Shown: positions 1 to 7,412 of the stretch, in pieces | Position numbering within the stretch: position 1 is the stretch's first letter | Layout: each line of letters opens with the position of its first letter | DNA from: Azospirillum canadense | Lineage (GTDB): Bacteria > Pseudomonadota > Alphaproteobacteria > Azospirillales > Azospirillaceae | DNA length: 64,000 nt | NCBI RefSeq assembly: GCF_025961225.1 | Contig: NZ_JAOQNG010000001.1 | Span: 62,001-126,000, forward strand | Direction of reading: 5' to 3' | Translations under genes and position numbers: made by a program | The notes under the pieces: generated by a model | The model's database searches: none | What the model saw: only the letters and a program-made list of their open reading frames with translations | Told to the model about the DNA's origin: nothing

Positions 1-605
1 AAGAGGTGACGGCGCGGCTCGACGGCCTGCTGGTGACCGGCAGCAAGTCCAACGTGGAGCCGCACCGCTACGGCGGCGCGCCGAGCGAGCCCGGCACGAT
101 GCACGACCCGGACCGCGACGACACCACCCTGCCGCTGATCCGCGCGGCGCTGGAGATGGGGGTGCCGCTGCTGGGCATCTGCCGCGGCTTCCAGGAGCTG
201 AACGTCGCGCTGGGCGGCACGCTGCACCAGTCCGTGCACAGCATCCCTGGCTACGACGACCACCGCGAGGACAAGCAGGCGCCGTTGACCGTCCAGTATG
301 GGCCGGCGCACACCGTGCGGCTGGCGCCCGGCGGCGTGCTCGCTGGTCTTGCCGGCGGGGCGGCGGAGGTGCGCGTCAACTCCCTGCACGGGCAGGGCAT
401 CGACCGGCTGGCGGACGGGCTGCTGGTGGAGGCGACCGCCCAGGACGGGCTGGTCGAGGCCGTGCGGGTGGCCGGGGCGCCGGCCTTCGCGCTGGCGGTG
501 CAGTGGCACCCGGAATGGCGCTTCTGGGAGAACCCGCTATCGGCGGCGCTGCTGCGGACCTTCGGCGCGGCCGCGGCCGAGCGGGCGCACCGCCGCGTCG
601 TGTGA
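1..605 (+). CDS. Gamma-glutamyl-gamma-aminobutyrate hydrolase family (peptidase C26), 5' truncated
   Basis: This is the C-terminal ~200 residues of a class I glutamine-amidotransferase-like hydrolase of the PuuD/peptidase C26 family, which cleaves gamma-glutamyl amides such as gamma-glutamyl-GABA in polyamine catabolism. The reading frame is open to the window edge, so the true start is upstream; the GTG at position 6 is not the start. Visible motifs are the nucleophile elbow GICRGFQ with its cysteine near position 180, and the catalytic histidine region QWHPEW near position 500. Full-length relatives are about 250 residues, so roughly 50 are missing. The exact substrate is not known from sequence. 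Confidence 0.85.
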   Translation, partial: EVTARLDGLLVTGSKSNVEPHRYGGAPSEPGTMHDPDRDDTTLPLIRAALEMGVPLLGICRGFQELNVALGGTLHQSVHSIPGYDDHREDKQAPLTVQYGPAHTVRLAPGGVLAGLAGGAAEVRVNSLHGQGIDRLADGLLVEATAQDGLVEAVRVAGAPAFALAVQWHPEWRFWENPLSAALLRTFGAAAAERAHRRVV

Positions 606-633
606 TCGCCTGGGCGACCGAGTCGGCAAGCGC

Positions 634-673
634 AAAAAGGCCGGCGCGCCCGCGCGTGGGCGGGCACGCCGGC
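634..673 (-). terminator. Rho-independent terminator of the marR gene
   Basis: Arms GCCGGCG (640-646) and CGCCGGC (667-673) enclose a second GC-rich stem. Read on the minus strand the hairpin is followed by five T residues (634-638). It lies just after the minus-strand marR stop at 712, so it probably ends that transcript. Confidence 0.6.
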
Positions 674-711
674 ACAAGCAGCGCGGCACGGGCAAACTGG
701 ACGCGGACGGG

Positions 712-1206
712 TCAGCCGGCGCGCGAGATGCGGCGCAGGAAGTCGATGAGCTGGCCCTGCTCCTCCTCGGAGAGGTCCTTCACCATCGCCTTGTCGTGGG
801 CCTCAATCCGCGGGATCAGCTCGTCCAGCAGCTTCTCGCCTTCCGGCGACAGGCGCAGGGCGTAGGACCGGCGGTCGTTCGGCGACGGCGCGCGGATCAC
901 GAGGCCGCGCGACTCGAGCCGGTCGATCACCGCGACCATGGTGGAACGGTCGATGCCCACCGCAGCGCCGAGGTCGGACTGCGACAGACCCTCGTTCTCC
1001 TTGATCATGATCAGCACGCCGAACTGGCCCGGCGTGATGTCGTGCGGCGCAACGGCGTTCTGGAAGCTTTGGAAGACGGCCACCTGCGCCTTGCGCAGGT
1101 TGTAGCCGACCAGCTCCGGCAACGGGCCGAGAGCCATCCTTCCGGACTTGCCGGGGCGCTGGCGGCTGCGCCGGTCCCCGGAGGTGGAGCGGTCGATGTC
1201 TGTCAA
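712..1206 (-). CDS. MarR family transcriptional regulator
   Basis: This is a winged-helix DNA-binding repressor of the MarR family, acting as a cytoplasmic dimer that often senses phenolic or oxidative ligands. The central part shows the family pattern: a recognition helix region LSQSDLGAAVGIDRSTMVAV, then the wing with the APSPNDRRSY segment matching the conserved D-x-R-x motif. Length (164 aa) is normal. The frame opens with a TTG at 1206. An in-frame ATG at 1137 (MALGPLPELV) would give a 141-aa protein that still covers the whole domain, so the start is uncertain. It is divergent from the FAH hydrolase at 1650, and the AT-rich stretch at 1215-1320 is the likely shared regulatory region. 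Ligand unknown. Confidence 0.85.
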   Translation of the reverse strand: MTDIDRSTSGDRRSRQRPGKSGRMALGPLPELVGYNLRKAQVAVFQSFQNAVAPHDITPGQFGVLIMIKENEGLSQSDLGAAVGIDRSTMVAVIDRLESRGLVIRAPSPNDRRSYALRLSPEGEKLLDELIPRIEAHDKAMVKDLSEEEQGQLIDFLRRISRAG

Positions 1207-1327
1207 CGGGGGGCCATGCTTTATTGAATTGTCTATTGGTCGGATAAAATGAAGGCAGGTGCTACTTTTGTCAGCAAGAACAACTCAATCCGCCTCATTT
1301 GCATAGCACATATTCGCTCTACGCATT

Positions 1328-1490
1328 GGTGGCGCCCCAAACCGGGGCCACCTCTACCTCTAAGAAGTGACCGCGTCCCCCTCCCGCAGGGCTATGCCTG
1401 ACGCGGTTGCCCGTCCTTGGTTTTCCCCTGCCATCGGCGGGATCCCAAAAGGAGCTTCCGACGCCCGGTCCCCCCCAGACCGGGCGTCTT
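1328..1490 (+). ncRNA. Candidate structured leader or small RNA upstream of the FAH hydrolase
   Basis: The 443-base gap between marR and the FAH gene holds three hairpins in a row: GGTGGC-g-CCCC paired with GGGGCCACC (about 1328-1352), CCGCGTC paired with GACGCGG (about 1370-1404), and a perfect 11-bp stem GACGCCCGGTC/GACCGGGCGTC (1460-1470 and 1478-1488) followed by a weak T run. No reading frame explains the region. It could be a riboswitch-like leader, a small RNA such as a divergent 6S RNA, or only hairpins. I could not match a known family, and the strand is a guess. Confidence 0.3.
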
Positions 1491-1649
1491 CGCGTCTGCG
1501 CTCCGCTCATATCAGACCCGCTTCCGCGCGAATCGTCCGCGGGGTCAACCAAGCTTTATGGCGGGGCTTGGTGGCCGGCCCGGATTCCTATAGGTGTTGG
1601 CGCATCGCTGTCGGAATGCCCAAGCCCCAACCCTGACAAGAGGCGCGCC

Positions 1650-2333
1650 ATGGCCTACGCCATTCCCCTGTGGACCCAGCCCACCGTTCCGGTCGTCGGT
1701 GGCGATCCCTTCCCGGTCCGCCGCATCTACTGCGTCGGCCGCAACTACGCCGCCCACGCGCGCGAGATGGGCGCCGATCCGGACCGCGAGCCGCCCTTTT
1801 TCTTCATGAAGCCGGCCGACGCCATCGTCCCGGACGGCAGCACCATCCCCTACCCGCCCAAGACCGCCAACCTGCACCACGAGATCGAGCTGGTCGCCGC
1901 CATCGGCACGGGCGGCCGCGACATCCCGGTGGAGTCGGCGCTCGAGCACGTCTACGGCTACGCCGTCGGGCTGGACATGACGCGCCGCGACCTGCAGAAC
2001 GCGGCCAAGAAAGAAGGCAAGCCCTGGGACATGGGCAAGGGCTTCGACCAGTCCGCCCCCTGCGGCCCGATCCGCCGCGCCGCCGACATCGGCCATCCCG
2101 ACAAAGGTGCGGTGACGCTGTCCGTGAACGGTGCGGAGCGCCAGCGGGGCGACCTGTCCGACCTGATCTGGTCCGTGGCCGAAACGATCAGCTACCTGTC
2201 TGGCCTCGTAGAGCTTCAGCCCGGTGACCTGATCTACACCGGCACGCCGGAGGGCGTTGGCGCCGTGGTGTCCGGCGACAAGCTGGAGGGCGCCGTGGAG
2301 GGCGTCGGCACCATCACCATCACGATCGGCTGA
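1650..2333 (+). CDS. Fumarylacetoacetate hydrolase (FAH) family protein
   Basis: This is a 227-aa FAH-fold metal-dependent enzyme of the type that hydrolyses fumarylpyruvate or acylpyruvates, or hydrates/decarboxylates 2-oxo acids in aromatic degradation. The VGRNYAAHA segment near the start, the metal-binding HHEIELVAAIG segment (about residues 72-82), GYAVGLDMTRRDLQ and the C-terminal TGTPEGVG loop are all family hallmarks. The ATG at 1650 is chosen because an AAGAGG ribosome-binding site ends six bases before it; the frame is open further upstream but without family similarity. It lies just before xthA with a 10-base gap, so the two are probably co-transcribed. The precise substrate cannot be told. 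Confidence 0.88.
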   Translation: MAYAIPLWTQPTVPVVGGDPFPVRRIYCVGRNYAAHAREMGADPDREPPFFFMKPADAIVPDGSTIPYPPKTANLHHEIELVAAIGTGGRDIPVESALEHVYGYAVGLDMTRRDLQNAAKKEGKPWDMGKGFDQSAPCGPIRRAADIGHPDKGAVTLSVNGAERQRGDLSDLIWSVAETISYLSGLVELQPGDLIYTGTPEGVGAVVSGDKLEGAVEGVGTITITIG

Positions 2334-2343
2334 GGCGGGGCGG

Positions 2344-3138
2344 ATGCGCATCGCCACCTGGAACATCAACTCCGTCCGCATGCGGATGGAGTTGCTGCTG
2401 CGCCTGATCGACGAGGCGCAGCCCGACGTGATCTGCCTGCAGGAAACCAAGGTCGTGGACGCGGATTTCCCGTTCGCGCCGCTGGCCGAGAAGGGTTTCA
2501 CCCACGCCCACGTGCACGGGATGAAGAGCTACAACGGCGTCGCCATCCTGGCGAAGCGGCCGTTCGTCTCGCGCGACGTGCAGCACTGGTGCAAGAAGCA
2601 GGACTGCCGCCACGCCATCGCCGAGCTGCCGGGCGGCATCGAGCTGCACAGCGTCTACATCCCGGCGGGCGGGGACATTCCGGACCCGGAACAGAACGAC
2701 AAGTTCGCCCACAAGCTTCAGTTCGTGGACGAAATGACCGAGTGGTGGGCCACGAAGCGCGGCCCCGACCGGCGGATGGTGATGGTCGGCGACCTGAATA
2801 TCGCGCCGCTGGAGCACGACGTCTGGAGCCACAAGGAACTGCTGAAGATCGTCTCGCACACGCCCATTGAGGTGGAGAAGCTGACGGCCATGCAGAACTC
2901 CATCGGCTGGGTGGACGCGGTGCGCCACTTCGTTCCGCCCAACGAGAAGCTTTACACTTGGTGGAGCTACCGCGCGAAGGACTGGGCGGCGTCGGACCGC
3001 GGCCGGCGGCTGGACCATGTCTGGGTGACGCCGCCGCTGAAGGACAGCCTGAAAGGCCACCAAGTCCTCCGGGATGCCCGCGGCTGGGACCCGAAGCCGT
3101 CCGACCATGTGCCGGTGATCGTGGATTTGGATGTGTAA
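2344..3138 (+). CDS. xthA: Exodeoxyribonuclease III (AP endonuclease)
   Basis: This is a 264-aa Mg-dependent AP endonuclease and 3'-5' exonuclease for base excision repair, of the ExoIII/APE1 fold. Catalytic residues match the E. coli enzyme: N7 in ATWNINS, E34 in LQETK, the tyrosine of HSVYIPAGGD, the D-x-N pair of VGDLNIAP, and the C-terminal SDHVPV histidine with the upstream RLDHVW aspartate. The length is typical. It starts 10 bases after the FAH gene and is followed by a large palindromic repeat at 3158. Confidence 0.96.
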   Translation: MRIATWNINSVRMRMELLLRLIDEAQPDVICLQETKVVDADFPFAPLAEKGFTHAHVHGMKSYNGVAILAKRPFVSRDVQHWCKKQDCRHAIAELPGGIELHSVYIPAGGDIPDPEQNDKFAHKLQFVDEMTEWWATKRGPDRRMVMVGDLNIAPLEHDVWSHKELLKIVSHTPIEVEKLTAMQNSIGWVDAVRHFVPPNEKLYTWWSYRAKDWAASDRGRRLDHVWVTPPLKDSLKGHQVLRDARGWDPKPSDHVPVIVDLDV

Positions 3139-3157
3139 GGGTTGAAATAGGGAAGCG

Positions 3158-3281
3158 ATTCACCACAAAGACACTAAGACACAAAGAATTTCACGAAGGG
3201 GCGCCGGCTTCGTCGTAGATTATCGGATAAGCCGAACCTTCTTTGTGAAAATCTTTGTGTCTTAGTGTCTTTGTGGTGAAT
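3158..3281. repeat. 124-bp palindromic element with perfect 30-bp inverted ends
   Basis: Left arm 3158-3187 (beginning ATTCACCACAAAGACACTAA) is the exact reverse complement of 3252-3281, separated by 64 bp that also contains imperfect pairing. Base composition (A-rich, G-poor) is unlike the surrounding DNA. It lies between the convergent ends of xthA (3138) and the histidine phosphatase gene (3290), so it may act as a bidirectional terminator. No protein is encoded in it. Confidence 0.85.
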
Positions 3282-3289
3282 AGTTTTTC

Positions 3290-3874
3290 TTATTCTCCCA
3301 CCATCGGCACGTTCATCGCAACTACGCTCGGCGTGCCGTCCGCGGCGATGCGGAAGCGGTGGAAGCAGCCGTCGGTCAGGCGGTGCGCCGGCTTGGCGAC
3401 CATGTCCCAGCCGGTGGCCAGCGCGTAGAGCGCGCGCATCACCCCGTTGTGGGCCACCGCCCCGGTCGGCCGGCCGTCCACCGCGATCTCCGCCAACCAG
3501 GGCTTCAGGCGGTTCTGGACGTCGCGCGGGCTCTCCCCGCCCGGCGCGTGGAAGTCGAGGCCGAGTCGTTCCCGCTCCGCGGTCAGGGCGCCGCTGGCCC
3601 GCAGCTCGTCCAGCAGGCGGCCTTCCCAGTCCCCCCAATTCATCTCCACCAGCCGGGGTTCCGGTTCGGGGGCGAGGCCGAGCAATTGCGCCGTCTCCCA
3701 GGCTCGGCGCTTCGGGCTGGCAACCCAGCGGTAGGCCGGGGCGTCCGCCGGCAAACGCCAAGTTGCGACTCGGACGCGGCCGGCGTCGGACAGCGGCTCG
3801 TCGACGCTGCCCTGGATGCGGCCGGCGGCGTTCCAGGCCGTGGGCCCGTGGCGCAGGATGATCAGGTCGGTCAT
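3290..3874 (-). CDS. Histidine phosphatase family protein (phosphoglycerate-mutase-like)
   Basis: This is a 194-aa branch-1 histidine phosphatase. The phospho-accepting RHG motif is at residues 8-10 (LRHGPTAWN), the acidic EMNWGDWEG region follows, and the second catalytic histidine is in VAHNGVMRAL. Members dephosphorylate small phospho-compounds such as sugar phosphates, alpha-ribazole phosphate or phosphoglycerate. Its start overlaps the stop of the upstream glycosyltransferase gene by four bases (ATGA), so it is translationally coupled to that gene and probably supports a glycan pathway. This is inference from context; the substrate is unknown. Confidence 0.85.
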   Translation of the reverse strand: MTDLIILRHGPTAWNAAGRIQGSVDEPLSDAGRVRVATWRLPADAPAYRWVASPKRRAWETAQLLGLAPEPEPRLVEMNWGDWEGRLLDELRASGALTAERERLGLDFHAPGGESPRDVQNRLKPWLAEIAVDGRPTGAVAHNGVMRALYALATGWDMVAKPAHRLTDGCFHRFRIAADGTPSVVAMNVPMVGE

Positions 3875-5007
3875 GGTGCTCCCGTGCGTGCGACGCGGCG
3901 GACCAGATGGTCCAGGTCCCGCACCGCGGTGGCGAAATCATGCTCCTCGGCGGCGACTCGGCGTGCGGCCTCCCCCATGGCCCGGCGGCGGTCGGGGTCG
4001 CGAAGCAGCGACTCGACCGCGGCGGCGAAGGCCGCGGCGTCGCCGACCGGCGGCAGCAACCCGCCGACGCCCTCGCGCACCACGTCCGGCACGCCGCCCG
4101 TCCGCCCGGCGACCACCGGCAGCCCGGCCGCCTGCGCCTCCAGCAGCGCCATGCCATAGGCCTCGTTCACCGCCGGCCAGACCATCAGGTCGGCCGCGGC
4201 GTACAGCGCGGCAAGGTCGGGGAGGGATTGCTGGCCGAGGACGTGGACGGGCATCTCGGCGAATAGCGACTCGACTCGGGGGCGCGCGGGGCCGTCGCCG
4301 ACGATGAGGAGGTGCGGCTGGAGCATAGTCAGCAACGCCATCGCTTCCGACAGAATCCCGTACGACCGCTCCTTGTCGCCGTTGCGCATCATGCCGACGG
4401 CGAGCAGCCAGGGGGCGTCGAGGGGAAGGCCGTACCGCGCGGCGAGGGCGGCGCGGTGGCGGTCGCGCGCATCGGCCGCGGCGGCGAAGGGGACGGTGTC
4501 GACGAAGGGGCGCAGGCGGACGAGGCGATCCGGCGCCTCGAGAAGGGGCAACACGCCCTCCGCATCGTGGCCGGCGAGGGTGACGACCGCGGCGGCTTGG
4601 CGGATCGCCGCCTCCGCCGCGCGGTGGCCGGCGGCGAAGGGGCCGGTCGCCCGCTTGGCCGCGAAGGAGGCCTCCGCCACCACGTAAGGAAGGCCGAAGC
4701 GCCGGCACAGCGCCGGGCCGATCCAGTCCGGGGCCTTGTGGTAGAGGTGGTAGGTGAACCAGAGGTCCGGCGGCCCCTCCCGGTCCCAGCGCGCGGCCAG
4801 CCGGTCGGCGCAGCGCGCGCCGAGCGCGGCCAGCCGTTCCGCCCGGCCGGGGGTGCGGCCGTCGTCCCAGCTGCGCAGGGTGGATGCCAGCGTCACCTCG
4901 TGCCCGGCGGCCTCCAGCGCCGCCATCAGCAGCCGGGCCATGCGGCGGTCGCCCGAGGGCACCGGGTGGGTCGGCGCCTTCAAGGGCGCGTAGAAGGCGA
5001 TGCGCAT
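3871..5007 (-). CDS. GT4-type glycosyltransferase
   Basis: This is a 378-aa GT-B fold retaining glycosyltransferase. The N-terminal acceptor domain opens with MRIAFYAPLKAPTHPVPSGDRR. The C-terminal nucleotide-sugar domain carries LLAVGMMRNGDK, LLIVGDGPARPRV and the EX7E motif in NEAYGMALLEAQAAGLPVV. It has no signal peptide or membrane segment, so it should act at the cytoplasmic face of the membrane. It is coupled by ATGA to the histidine phosphatase and lies 40 bases after the GGDEF gene in a minus-strand run of glycan genes. Donor and acceptor sugars cannot be told. Confidence 0.9.
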   Translation of the reverse strand: MRIAFYAPLKAPTHPVPSGDRRMARLLMAALEAAGHEVTLASTLRSWDDGRTPGRAERLAALGARCADRLAARWDREGPPDLWFTYHLYHKAPDWIGPALCRRFGLPYVVAEASFAAKRATGPFAAGHRAAEAAIRQAAAVVTLAGHDAEGVLPLLEAPDRLVRLRPFVDTVPFAAAADARDRHRAALAARYGLPLDAPWLLAVGMMRNGDKERSYGILSEAMALLTMLQPHLLIVGDGPARPRVESLFAEMPVHVLGQQSLPDLAALYAAADLMVWPAVNEAYGMALLEAQAAGLPVVAGRTGGVPDVVREGVGGLLPPVGDAAAFAAAVESLLRDPDRRRAMGEAARRVAAEEHDFATAVRDLDHLVRRVARTGAP

Positions 5008-5047
5008 GCCCGCCCAGGCACTCCGTTCCGCGACGACAGGGCGGCGC

Positions 5048-6082
5048 TCAAAGAGCCAGCGCGTCCGCCGCGGCGATCACGCGGTTCCGGCCCGCCGCCT
5101 TCGCAAGATACAGCGCCTCGTCCGCGCAGGACAGCATGGCGTCGACCGACCGCTCGCCCGACCGGCAGGAGGACACGCCGATGGACACGGTTATGCAGAC
5201 GTCACCTGTGCCCGCACTGGTCCCTGGGGCGACCGCCAGCTCTGCCGTGCGGCCGCGGATGCGCTCCGCCACCATGTGGGCGCCGGCCATGTCGGTTTCC
5301 GGCAGCAGGATGGCGAACTCCTCCCCGCCCATGCGGCCCAGCAGGTCGTTGCTGCGCAGGATGCCGCGGCAGGTGTCGGCGAACAGGCGCAGCGCCTCGT
5401 CCCCCACGGCGTGGCCGTGGGTGTCGTTGATGCGCTTGAAGTGGTCGATGTCCAACGCCAGCAGGCTGGTCGCCCGGCCATAGCGGCGGGCGCGCGCCAG
5501 TTCCTGCTCCGCCACCTCGAAATAGTGGCGGCGGTTGAACACGCCGGTCAGCGGGTCGGTGATGGACAGCTGGCGCAGCCGCTCCTCGCTCTCCTTCAGG
5601 GCGGTGACGTCGTTGATCAGCACGTAGATGACCGGCAGCCCGTCCCAGGGCAGCGGCGACATGCTGACCTGCGCGCTGGTGCGCCGCCCGTCCACGGCCA
5701 GGATCACACCGTCCTGCGAGCGGACCAGTTCCCGCCCCTTCAGGCAGCGCAGGAAGGCGTCGCGCTGCGCGTCGGCGTCCGCCTCCTCCACGAAGTCGAG
5801 GAAATGGCGCCCGATCAGCGCATCGCCGCCCAGGCCCAGGATGCGCCCGGCCTCCTGGTTGGCGAAGACGATGCCCATCTCCTGGTGGATCAGCAGGCCG
5901 GCCGGCAGCAGGTCGAGAAGGTCGCCGAGCTTACTGCGCGTGTCCGACAGCTCATGGCTGGTGACGACGGCGTCGGTGTCGGCGTCGGTGCCGGTGTCCA
6001 ACTCGAAAAAGTTGAGGGGGGCCGGAGCGCCGGTGTCGGAGGTGAGAGCCATGATGTCGCGTAGGTGGCGCAGCGGCCACAC
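5048..6082 (-). CDS. PAS-GGDEF diguanylate cyclase
   Basis: This is a 344-aa soluble protein with an N-terminal PAS sensor (about residues 50-175) and a C-terminal GGDEF domain that makes cyclic di-GMP from two GTP. The active-site loop GGEEF (252-256) is intact. The product-inhibition I-site RxxD (RSND, 243-246) sits exactly five residues upstream, so it should be an active, feedback-controlled cyclase. There is no transmembrane segment. The frame opens with GTG at 6082; an ATG at 6052 (MALTSDTG) is an equally good start. It lies between two glycosyltransferase genes on the same strand, suggesting local c-di-GMP control of glycan synthesis. Confidence 0.9.
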   Translation of the reverse strand: MWPLRHLRDIMALTSDTGAPAPLNFFELDTGTDADTDAVVTSHELSDTRSKLGDLLDLLPAGLLIHQEMGIVFANQEAGRILGLGGDALIGRHFLDFVEEADADAQRDAFLRCLKGRELVRSQDGVILAVDGRRTSAQVSMSPLPWDGLPVIYVLINDVTALKESEERLRQLSITDPLTGVFNRRHYFEVAEQELARARRYGRATSLLALDIDHFKRINDTHGHAVGDEALRLFADTCRGILRSNDLLGRMGGEEFAILLPETDMAGAHMVAERIRGRTAELAVAPGTSAGTGDVCITVSIGVSSCRSGERSVDAMLSCADEALYLAKAAGRNRVIAAADALAL

Positions 6083-6097
6083 ACTATCGCGCGGCGG

Positions 6098-7393
6098 TCA
6101 GCCGTGCAACGCGCAACAGGCCGCAGCCCCTACAAAAGACATACGCCCATAGTCGAAACTATCCCCGCCGGTGAAGCGGGCGAACAGCCGGTCGATGCCC
6201 GAGTCGCAGCCGAAATCCCGCCGCACACGTTCCGCACCGGCGTTGCCCAAGGCCATGCGCTCGGCCGGATCGCGGATCAGCCGTTCCAGCGCCGCGGCCA
6301 GCGCCGGGACGTCGTCGGGCGGCACCAGCCGGCCGGTGGCGCCGTCCTCGATCAGCTCCGCGACCGCGGCGGCGCGGGTGGACAGGCAGGCCAGCGCCTG
6401 CGACTGCGCCTCCATCAGCACGTTGGGCAGCCCGTCGCGGTCGCCGTCGCGCGCGGTCCGGCAGGGCAGCACGAACAGGTCGGCGCGACGGTACTGGGCG
6501 ATGACCGCGTCCTGCGCCCGCGCCCCAAGCCAGTCGATCCGGTCGGAGAGGCCGAGCCGGGCCGCCTGCTCCTTCAGCGCCGCCAGCCGGTCGCCGCCGC
6601 CGACGTGGACCCAGCGCCAGTGCAGCCCGGCCGGCAGCCGGGCCAGCGCGTCGACCAGCAGGTCGAAGCCCTTCTTCTCCACCGCCCGCCCGACCGACAG
6701 CAGGACCACCGGGTCGGCGGGGTCGGACCCGTCGCGCGCCGGCCGGGACGCCGGCGGGTCGGGGAAGCGGGAGAAGTCCAGGCCATGATAGAGCAATTCC
6801 ACATGTCCCCGTCCTTTGCCAGGCTCCGGCGCCAGCGCCTGGAGATGGGCGTGGCCCAGCGCGGTGCAGGTGACGCCCCAGCGCGCCTCGGCCAGCTTCT
6901 CGCGCAACTCCCACTCCGGCGAGGTCCAGATGTCCTTGGCGTGGGCGGAGAAGCTCCAGGGCAGGCCGGTCAGCAGGGCGGCGTAGCGGGCCACGCTGGC
7001 CGGGGTGTGCAGGAAATGGGTGTGCAGCCAGGTAACGTCGGCCGGCAGCTCCGCCGCCAGCACGCAGGCCTGGCCGAAGCGGCGCGCCCGGTTGCGGGTC
7101 GGGTCGCGGCGCAGGTCGGCGATCCAGGCGGCCCGCGCCGCCCGCCAGCCCGGAAGGCGCCGCGCGACGGCCAGCGCGCGCAGCACCCGCGCCGGTTCCT
7201 GGTGCAGGTATTCCGGCAGGTAGGTCACGGGGGCGGCGACGTGGCGGTTCAGGTCGTGCACCGCCTTGTCCGTCGGTTGACGCAGGCTGACGATGACTTG
7301 ACGCAACCCGCGCTGCTCCAGCCCCAGGATCTCCTGCGCGATGAAGGTTTCCGACAGGCGCGGCCAGCCCTTCACGATGACCGCGACAGTCAT
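6098..7393 (-). CDS. GT4-type glycosyltransferase (WcaL-like)
   Basis: This is a 431-aa glycosyltransferase of the GT4 group resembling colanic-acid WcaL-type enzymes. The N-terminus reads VAVIVKGWPRLSETFIAQEIL, typical of this group. The C-terminal half has LLSVGRAVEKKGFDLLVDAL and the nucleotide-sugar motif DGLPNVLMEAQ, with D-x7-E in place of E-x7-E. The ATG at 7393 is chosen because upstream in-frame sequence has no family similarity. The protein is predicted cytosolic or membrane-associated. It follows the MurG-like gene by 19 bases and precedes the GGDEF gene by 15, so all are likely one transcript. Confidence 0.9.
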   Translation of the reverse strand: MTVAVIVKGWPRLSETFIAQEILGLEQRGLRQVIVSLRQPTDKAVHDLNRHVAAPVTYLPEYLHQEPARVLRALAVARRLPGWRAARAAWIADLRRDPTRNRARRFGQACVLAAELPADVTWLHTHFLHTPASVARYAALLTGLPWSFSAHAKDIWTSPEWELREKLAEARWGVTCTALGHAHLQALAPEPGKGRGHVELLYHGLDFSRFPDPPASRPARDGSDPADPVVLLSVGRAVEKKGFDLLVDALARLPAGLHWRWVHVGGGDRLAALKEQAARLGLSDRIDWLGARAQDAVIAQYRRADLFVLPCRTARDGDRDGLPNVLMEAQSQALACLSTRAAAVAELIEDGATGRLVPPDDVPALAAALERLIRDPAERMALGNAGAERVRRDFGCDSGIDRLFARFTGGDSFDYGRMSFVGAAACCALHG

Positions 7394-7412
7394 GGGACGA
7401 TCACCGCGACGG

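Noticed and set aside
606..711. A small gene between the peptidase and marR
   Set aside because: The interval is a hairpin terminator and has no convincing start or ribosome-binding site.
1320..1490. 6S RNA
   Set aside because: The region has separate local hairpins rather than one long rod with a central bubble, and I could not match the conserved 6S sequence. Left as an unassigned structured candidate.
3158..3281. Insertion sequence
   Set aside because: There is an inverted-repeat pair but no transposase frame, and the element is only 124 bp.
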